Assembly: GCA_028583405.1 (NCBI GenBank)
Contig: CM053256.1
Location: forward strand, 6,593,527 to 6,657,526
Length of the DNA stretch: 64,000 bases
Source: Pogonophryne albipinna
Lineage: Eukaryota; Chordata; Actinopteri; Perciformes; Artedidraconidae
Reading direction: 5' to 3'
Shown here piece by piece: positions 55,901 through 64,000 of this stretch (its first letter is position 1; each line of letters opens with the position of its first letter). The notes beneath the pieces are model-generated. The model was not told the origin of the DNA. It saw nothing but the letters and a program-made list of their open reading frames with translations, and ran no database searches. The translations under genes were made by a program, and so were the position numbers.

Positions 55901-58900
55901 TTCTAAATTGGTTTGAATCCTACTTAAAGGACAGAAACATCTTTGTTTCTATAGGTAAATACACATCTGAGTTGACAAATATGACATGTGGGGTACCTCA
56001 AGGCTTCATCTTGGGGCCTCTTCTCTTTAACGTCTACATGCTACCACTGGCTCAGATAATGAAGAACAACAAAATAAGTTACCATAGCTATGCGGATGAC
56101 ACACAAATTTACGTAACAATTTCACCAGGAAACTATGCTCCAATTCAAACACTGAGTAAGTGCATTGAACAAATCAATGACTGGATGTGTCAGAACTTTC
56201 TCCAATTAAACAAAGATAAAACTGAGGTAATGGTTTTTGGAGCCAAGGCAGAACGTATAAAAGTTAGCGCTGAGCTTCAGTCTGCAATGTTCAAAACAAC
56301 AGATAAAGCCAGAAATCTAGGTGTAGTCATGGACTCTGACCTGAGTTTCAACAGTCACATTAAAACAGTTACTAAATCAGCTTACTATCACCTAAAGAAT
56401 ATATCTAGGATTAAAAGACTAATGTCACAGCAGGATTTGGAAAAACTTGTCCATGCTTTTATCTTCAGTAGACTGGACTACTGTAATGGTGTCTTCACAG
56501 GTCTCACTAAAAAATCTATTAGAAAGCTGCAGCTGATTCAGAACGCCGCTGTTCGAGTCCTCACTAACACTAAGAAAGTGGATCACATCACTCCTGTTCT
56601 GAAGTCTTTACACTGGCTTCCTGTGTGTCAAAGAATAGATTTGAAAATACTGCTGCTGGTTTATAAAGCTTTGAATGGTTTAGGCCCAAAATACATTTCT
56701 GACCTCCTGCTAAATTATGAACCATCCAGATCTCTCAGGTCTTCAGGGACTGGTCAGCTTTCTGTCCCCAGAGTCAGAACTAAACATGGAGAAGCAGCGT
56801 TCAGTTATTATGCTCCAAATATCTGGAACAAACTCCCAGAAACCTGCAGGTCCGCTGCAACTCTGACTACTTTTAAATCCAGGCTGAAGACTTTTCTTTT
56901 TGTCGCTGCTTTTAATTGAACTATCCATATCTTAGACTGCACTGTAACTTTTATCCATGTATTTTTTCTTTTAATGTTTATTTTATTCGCTTTTCTTTTT
57001 AATGACTGATTTTAAATGCCATTTTCTTAATGTCTTTCATTTTTTGTAAAGCACTTTGTATTGCCTTGTGTTGAAAAGTGCTATATAAATAAACTTGCCT
57101 TGCCTTGCCTTGCCTTGTCTTGCCTTGCCTTGCCTAGCCTGAAGTGTGTAAAATCGTAAACCGTTTAAAGACTCAAACAGATTAAAATATATGTTTAACT
57201 GGAACAGACATAATGTATTGTTTTTTTTGCAGCAGATGGGAACTGTCTATAGTTCAAAATCATGTTGATGAACAATCATAAAGTTGGTAAAAGTTGAGAA
57301 ATCAGTGTATCCTGGAGCCCAAACAAAGGAGGAAAACAGTGTTTAGGATGCACATGTATCTAACAAGCAAAGAAGACTTATGCTTCTTGTGTTTTTTGTG
57401 CTTTAGACAATTGCTTCAAAGCAACAATGCTTATTATCAGTGGTGGTGATGGCGTAGTGATTCATTTTTTGAATACAAAATTCTAAAGAAATGCACTCTG
57501 TTTTTAACACCCCTTACTTTAGATCTGTGCTGTTAATATCTTGCCTTCAAGTTTTCTGTTGTTTTGTTTCCTTTAATTTATGTGAGGCCCTTTCTTGGCA
57601 AGATAAATTGTTACATTTAGTTTTGTCTCATCTTATTCACACACACACTCAATTATCTCACTTTCTTTCGACTTTAATGTCAATTAACATAAAGAATGGA
57701 CCTTTTCCAATTATTGATATAATCCGCACCGGGTACTTCAAACTACGGCCTGTCTGAGCTTTGAAAACAATGGCTGCTATTGCTGATTTATTGTCATTTA
57801 AATGTGTTGTGAATGCTGATTAATTTAAGGGTAAACAACACTATACTGGAGGTGGAGCTAGGTTTGACCTTTTTTAAATATTCAGTTAGTTAAGGGCAGT
57901 ACATACAAAACAGTATCAATTTGTGAGGATTTACACAAGTTTTGCTACACAAATGAAGAAACCTACAATTTATCAATTTACATTTAATAAAACAGCTTTT
58001 TCCACGGTTAAAATTTGTATTAGAATCAGAAACAGGGTCATTACCAGGTAGGTTTACACGTACGAGGAATTTGACTTGGTGTTGTGGTGCATACATAAAA
58101 GTAAAACAAGAATTAAAAACACAGGTAGAGAACTAGAAAAATATTAAAAAGAATTAACCAAAAAAGCTGCAAAAAACTGGTTAAATACAATTGTTGAAAA
58201 ACGGTTTGAAAAAAATTAAATGTAGAATGAGGCAGAGCCCAGTAGAAAAGCATTCAATACGAACAGGATGCTTTGTCCTTTGATAAACACAGATAAAGTT
58301 CCGTTGTGATGAACACTTTAGAAAGAAAGAAAGAAGCTTTTCTTTCCATCACGCAGCTGACAGAACAGGATCGATGAGAAAATCATGCCCAGGATCATCA
58401 AGATTCCAAATCCAGACGCAATGCCCATGAGGGTTACTGATACCCTGTCCAACCACGTCATATAGTACGTCATACACGGTGTCGCATAGATAATACGTTC
58501 TTCCATAACAGTGCAGTTTCTGGTGAAGTCTCTGCAGTTACAAGAGGGCGGCACCGCTTTGGCATTTCCCCAATCATGATGTCCACCGAAGAAACCGCAA
58601 CAGAACCCGGTCCCCTCCACAATCTGAAACGACACCTGAAAATCTTGCGGCTGTTCGCTGAGCGGTAGCAGATCTTTCATGTGTTCCTTCACAATCTCCT
58701 GGGCAGATGCGGTTCTCGATATGGCTCCCAACACTCCCACAGACAACAGCATGAGGAACATCACCAGCAGGCCCTTGAATAAAATGGCCAGCAGACAGCG
58801 GCTCTCTTGAAGAGCTCCACAGCAGCCCAGGAAGCCAAAAGCCATGGTCATGGCACCGACAAAAATCAGGAGGTTTACGGCTGGAAGAAGCTCATCTGTG

Positions 58901-61900
58901 ATCTGGAAGGCTGCTTTGTTGATCCTGACAAGTGCAGAGAAACTGAGAATACCAATTCCTCCCACGAAAAACCATAAGTTGAAGTTGAAGAGAAGGTATT
59001 TGACGAGCTTGCTGACTGCCATTGTGCCAGGAGGTTCAACTCAACCATGAGGCTTAATGAGAGTCTCCCTGCAGCTGGGATCTGATGCTTAAATAGGGGT
59101 GGGAACCTTTGACTTGTTGGGTTGTTGAGGATCTCCTTGTTGAAAGTAGAGAACAAAGAAAACCTCAGTTTTCAAACTATCCAATCACAGCACCTCCTGG
59201 TGCTATCACATCATCCCTTAGGGAGACTGTTGTTACTAAGACAATGGCATGGAGAGGAAAACAAATCTTTGAAATATAACAAATAATGATTAGAAAATAT
59301 CTTAATCTGATATTTTCTTTCCTATGAATTTTTATTACTTTTCATGTGTCTTTTACTCAAAAAAAAAAAGTACAGAAGAAGTAAGACTCAGCATGTTATG
59401 ATATTAAACAAAGAAAAGAAAGAAAATCACTTTCATATGTTATTACATTACATTACATGTCATTTGTTAGATGCTTTTATCCAAAGCGACTTACATACTC
59501 AATACTGTGGGCAATCCCCAAAGGAGCCATTTGGGGTGAAGTGTCTTGCCCAGGGACACAACGACATGCTGACTGCAGTGGGGTTTGAACCTGTGCTCCC
59601 CTGATCCGAACACCAACGCACAACCCACTGAGCCACACACCTCCATGTACAGTAGGGCAAAAAAGTATTTAGTCAGCCACCAATTGTGCAAGTTCTCCCA
59701 CTTAAAAAGATGAGAGAGGCCTGTAATTTTAATCCTAGGTATACCTCAACTATGAGAGACAAAATGAGAAAAAAAAAATCCAGAAAATCACATTGTCTGA
59801 TTTTTAAAGAATGTATTTGCAAATTATGGTGGAAAATAAGTACTTGGTCAATAACAAAAGTTCATCTCAATACTTTGTTATATACCCTTTGTTGGCAATG
59901 ACAGAGGTCAAACGTTTTCTGTAAGTCTTCACAAGGTTTTCACACACTGTTGCTGGTATTTTGGCCCATTCCTCCATGCAGATCTCCTCTAGAGCAGTGA
60001 TGTTTTGGGGCTGTCGCTGGGCAACACGGACTTTCAACTCCCTCAAAAGATTTTCTATGGGGTTGAGATCTGGAGACTGGCTAGGCCACTCCAGGACCTT
60101 GAAATGCTTCTTACGAAGCCACTCCTTCGTTACCCGGGTGGTGTGTTTGGGATCATTGTCATGCTGAAAGACCCAGCCACGTTTCATCTTCAATGCCCTT
60201 GCTGATGGAAGGAGGTTGTCACTCAAAATCTCACGATACATGGCCCCATTCATTCTTTCCTTTACACGGATCAGTCGTCCTGGTCCCTTTGCAGAAAAAC
60301 AGCCCCAAAGCATGATGTTTCCACCCCCATGTTTCACAGTAGGTATGGTGTTCTTTGGATGCAACTCAGCATTCTTTCTCCTCCAAACACGTCTAGTTGA
60401 GTTTTTACCAAAAAGTTCTATTTTGGTTTCATCTGACCATATGGCATTCTCCCAATCCTCTTCTGGATCATCTAAATGCTCTCTAGCAAACTTCAGACGG
60501 GCCTGGACATGTACTGGCTTAAGCAGGGGGACACGTCTGGCACTGCAGGATTTGAGTCCCTGGCGGCGTAGTGTGTTACTGATAGCCTTTGTTACTTTGG
60601 TCCCAGCTCTCTGTAGGTCATTGACTAGGTCCCCCCGTGTGGTTCTGGGATTTTTACTCACCGTTCTTGTGATCATTTTGACCCCACGGGGTGAGATCTT
60701 GCGTGGAGCCCCAGATCGAGGGAGATTATCAGTGGTCTTGTATGTCTTCCATTTTCTAATAATTGCTCCCACAGTTGATTTCTTCACACCAAGCTGCTTA
60801 CCTATTGCAGATTCAGTCTTCCCAGCCTGGTGCAGTTCTACAATTTTGTTTCTGGTGTCCTTTGACAGCTCTTTGGTCTTGGCCATAGTGGAGTTTGTAG
60901 GTGACCAAATACTTATTTTACCGAGGAATTTACCAATTAATTCATTAAAAATCCTACAATGTGCTTTCCTGGATTCTTTCCCCCCATTCTGTCTCTCATA
61001 GTTGAAGTGTACCTAGGATGAAAATTACAGGCCTCTCTCATCTTTTTAAGTGGGAGAACTTGCACAATTGGTGGCTGACTAAATACTTTTTTGCCCCACT
61101 GTATGTTATGTATTTGATACGAGCAAAGCATGACAACAAATATTTTATCTACAAAATGAATGTATTGTATGCAGTTATCCGGTTACATACAGTATGTCTG
61201 AGTTCAAAGGGCTAACTTCTTACACAGCGCTTAAAACTCAAGCAGATTAAAATCTATGTTTAACGGAAACAGACATGTTTTCTGTATTGTTTTGAAGCAG
61301 AAATGTCTTGAGTTTAGAATCATGTCTATGGACAATTATCATGAAGTTGAAAAATCAGTGTATCCTTGAGCCCAAACAAAACAGAACTGTGTTTTGGTGC
61401 AATCTTCTCGGACAATGAAACAACACAGACTTATCATGTTCTTTGTGTTTTTTTAACTTTAGAAAATGGCTTCATATAAACTATGCTCATCACTGTTTGT
61501 GATTTGGTGACGCCTTTTTGCGACCATTGTTCTAAAGAAATTAAATGTGCTCTGTTATTATACCCCTTACTTTACCACCCAGTGCTTGTTTAAACTACAG
61601 CCAGTCTGAAGCTTGAAAAGCCTTGGACAAGAACACATCACACACAAACATTGAGCCAATATTCACACCCAAATGTCACCACGGTTGGAGCCAGGGTTTG
61701 AACTTCTCCCTTAAGCTCTTAATACAACTCTTCAAGTCACTTGTTGTGTGCACTCCTGTAACACCATGAATGCATTGTGCCATTATCTATAAAATATATT
61801 GTGTAACCCCCTTTATAATGTCCAGACTTGTAACAGGGCTTCATTTTTGAGTGTTGAAAAACTATAAACTCAAACTACATTATGTTAAAGCCACTTCTGC

Positions 61901-64000
61901 TCCTACTGTAGACGTGTATGTCATTAAGTTCGTTTTTTCTAGTATTATTTTATGTATTACGCAGAGTAAAGCAGTGTTAGTAAACAGTGTTCATTTCTTA
62001 AATATATTTTAATATACATTGTCTTTTAAACTCTAAAACCATATTTGGTGGTTGTTGCAACAATGGAAAAATACCCTTGAATACACTGGAAACGAAAGCC
62101 AGGTGTAAGTGGGTTTTCTTTCACATTGGGAAAGAGGTTTGAGTAGAAGAAAGCCTGATCAGAAGGTAGTAACCTTCTGATACTGGTTTAATGTTAACTC
62201 TGGTCCAATCTTTAGAGTAATGTTCTTGAGTACCTAAAATACTTCCTGTCCTCTCATAAAAAAATCCTACGATGAAAACAAAAATAGGATGTCATTTATT
62301 GTCTACATCTAATTGTAATTATTGAATACAATGTAGACTTAGAAATCTCCTTTGGATGTGTAACTTGTAAACTATAGGTCGGTTAAGTAAACTTGTAAAA
62401 TGTTCTAAAAACATGACGTATAGAATGTAAACATAAAGAAAAGTTCCCTGTTAAGGGAGTAGATCAGATCTGGTGACTCACTCGCTGTCAACAAATCACA
62501 GACGTAAGTCCAGTTTATGACCTTGACTCACGCGTGCATCTCGTAAAGCATCAACAAACTAAGATCGTTTGAAAAAGAGAAGCTTTCCTGTTTATGAACT
62601 CACATAATTGTCTAACAAACAGACTTTCTGCTCTCCGACAGAGCAGCTTGGATCTGTATTTAGCAGAACCACACAGGCTTCCTGCTCTGCATCATCCAAG
62701 CTGAAGTTTTATTTTATGGCAAACTGTCACTGGAGCATATTAAGATTCACTCCTGCTGTAGCTGTGGTTTGAATAGAAAGAAACAACACCGCCTGGGTAT
62801 CTGAGGGGTCCCAGCTCAACACAGCACCACCTGACGATTGACAGGTAAACACAGAGTCTATCTCTCTAATGAAGTGTTCAAATGAACTGCTGATGGACAG
62901 TAAATATATACGGATATAGATTTCTCCATGTAAAACATAATAAGCGTATCCTCAGTAATCACTGACACATTCAGTGTGAGAAATAGATTGATTACTCCCT
63001 TAATGAAAGAGCAATGACATTGCTATTTAGGGATGCTACTGATTTAACAACATGCAGCAGCAGTAATTTTCCTTTCAAATATGTTTGATTACTTTGGAAA
63101 TGGTATGGAAATTAGATGCGAGGGAAATCGAAACCCATCTGCTAGTCCATCGCTTAGATTTAGCAAGCTTGTATTAATGCAATGCATTTCATTATTGTAC
63201 TGAAGAGTGAACGTATGAGCTAATGACTGTGGAAATACTTCAGGATAGACACAGAGTTTGTAAAAGGATCTCCTTCCTGTAGTCGGTTTTGCTCATATGA
63301 TGCAATATATTGAAACTTTAAGACTTGTGATCGAGTCATAATGAAGCTGCCGTGGATCAGGATGAATCCAGAGAAAGCTGCAAGTGAATACCCTGAACAC
63401 CATTGGGGGGCATGCTGGAGACTTTGACATAAAAAGCACCCCCTGTGGACTTAAAACGGTTCCCATTGACTGTTGTTTTATCATCGTAGAGCTGACGGTG
63501 CTTTGTTTCAATATGAATGGGTAGCTTCAGGCTGGTCACTGATGTGTTTCCCCGTTCTTTTGTTTTGTAAATGGAGTAATTGGTCTTTTCACACATCAGT
63601 CTGACTACAGTTGGGTGTAACCACTAGATCGCATCACATTTTGAGAATCTCAGGAACTCATTGAGAAGCCTAAGAACCATTTGTGGTCCAAGCAAGTATA
63701 ACTATTGTTAATAACTTATTGCAGATATAGATTTTGGTTTCCATATCGTTGTTGACACGAACAAACAGTTGTGTAGCTAATTTACTGAATACTCTATAGG
63801 AAAATAAGTGAGGTCATACATGTGTTGAGCGCCTCTCTTTACTGCAGTAAAATAACAGGAACAATCTCTTCATCTCTTCACCTTTCTTTTACACTTTACA
63901 TTTGTACCACAGTATTTTACAAAAAAAACCTGACATGCTGTTTAAGACAACCAAAATGTCACACTGAACAATCTCCATATTTGCCTAATTGTCATTGCTC

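Larger units (their letters stand above)
48715..57775. repeat. Tandem duplication unit A (tetraspanin and flanks)
   Basis: Matches unit B (57840-61630) in three blocks: the 3' flank 48715-49046, the gene and promoter 49047-50163, and a distal upstream flank 57150-57500. The 3' flank shares GGTGGAGCTAGG and GAGGCAGAGCCCA, and the distal flank shares GTATCCTGGAGCCC-type phrases. The blocks of A are spread apart by an L1/Tx1 LINE, a hAT element and an L2-type LINE. The order and orientation of blocks are the same in both units. Confidence 0.8.

Overview
The window reads as ordinary vertebrate nuclear DNA, and the content points to a teleost fish, probably a percomorph. It has spliced GT-AG exons of a C2H2 zinc-finger gene of the ZNF385 family, two intronless tetraspanin genes, and a dense load of fish-type transposable elements: Rex3/RTE, L2/CR1 and L1/Tx1 LINEs, tRNA-derived SINEs, Tc1, several hAT-like elements, MITEs and a solo LTR. 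There are also two long (TG/CA)n microsatellites. The species cannot be named from sequence alone.

Layout. 1-2050 is an array of direct and inverted repeats with perfect hairpins. 2.4-9.0 kb is nested mobile DNA: a SINE split by a hAT-like element, a long-terminal-inverted-repeat (TIR) element with a cysteine-rich gene and a hAT-like insertion inside it, and a solo LTR with a perfect 5-bp target-site duplication (TSD). 9-19 kb is mostly unique AT-rich DNA with LINE 3' ends and a (TG)n tract. 19.3-40.9 kb holds the last five coding exons of a minus-strand znf385d-like gene. Their predicted junctions join into one uninterrupted 341-codon frame. The first exon or exons (about 90-100 residues, including the cysteine half of finger 1) are not visible up to 64 kb. 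Introns carry MITEs, a SINE, a Rex3 LINE with a perfect 12-bp TSD, and a (CA)n tract.

43.4-47.0 kb is again nested transposons. 48.7-61.6 kb is a tandem segmental duplication. Each unit has a single-exon tetraspanin gene on the minus strand with a conserved TATA-like box and inverted CCAAT box. Unit A's upstream flank was invaded by an L1/Tx1 LINE (itself split by a BED-finger hAT element that carries a MITE) and by a nearly complete L2-type LINE. Unit B's flank was invaded by a SINE and then a Tc1 transposon with an apparently intact transposase. 61.6-64 kb shows nothing assignable.

How the genes relate. The znf385d-like protein is expected to be a nuclear zinc-finger protein. The tetraspanins are expected four-pass membrane organisers. 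They lie on the same strand, upstream of the first visible znf385d exon, so they may sit inside a large znf385d intron. No new multi-gene system is evident. The most unusual items are the intronless tetraspanin pair with change concentrated in the extracellular loop, the two-gene long-TIR transposon and its deleted copy, the ~145-bp direct repeats around the L1 insertion, and the foldback array at the left edge.
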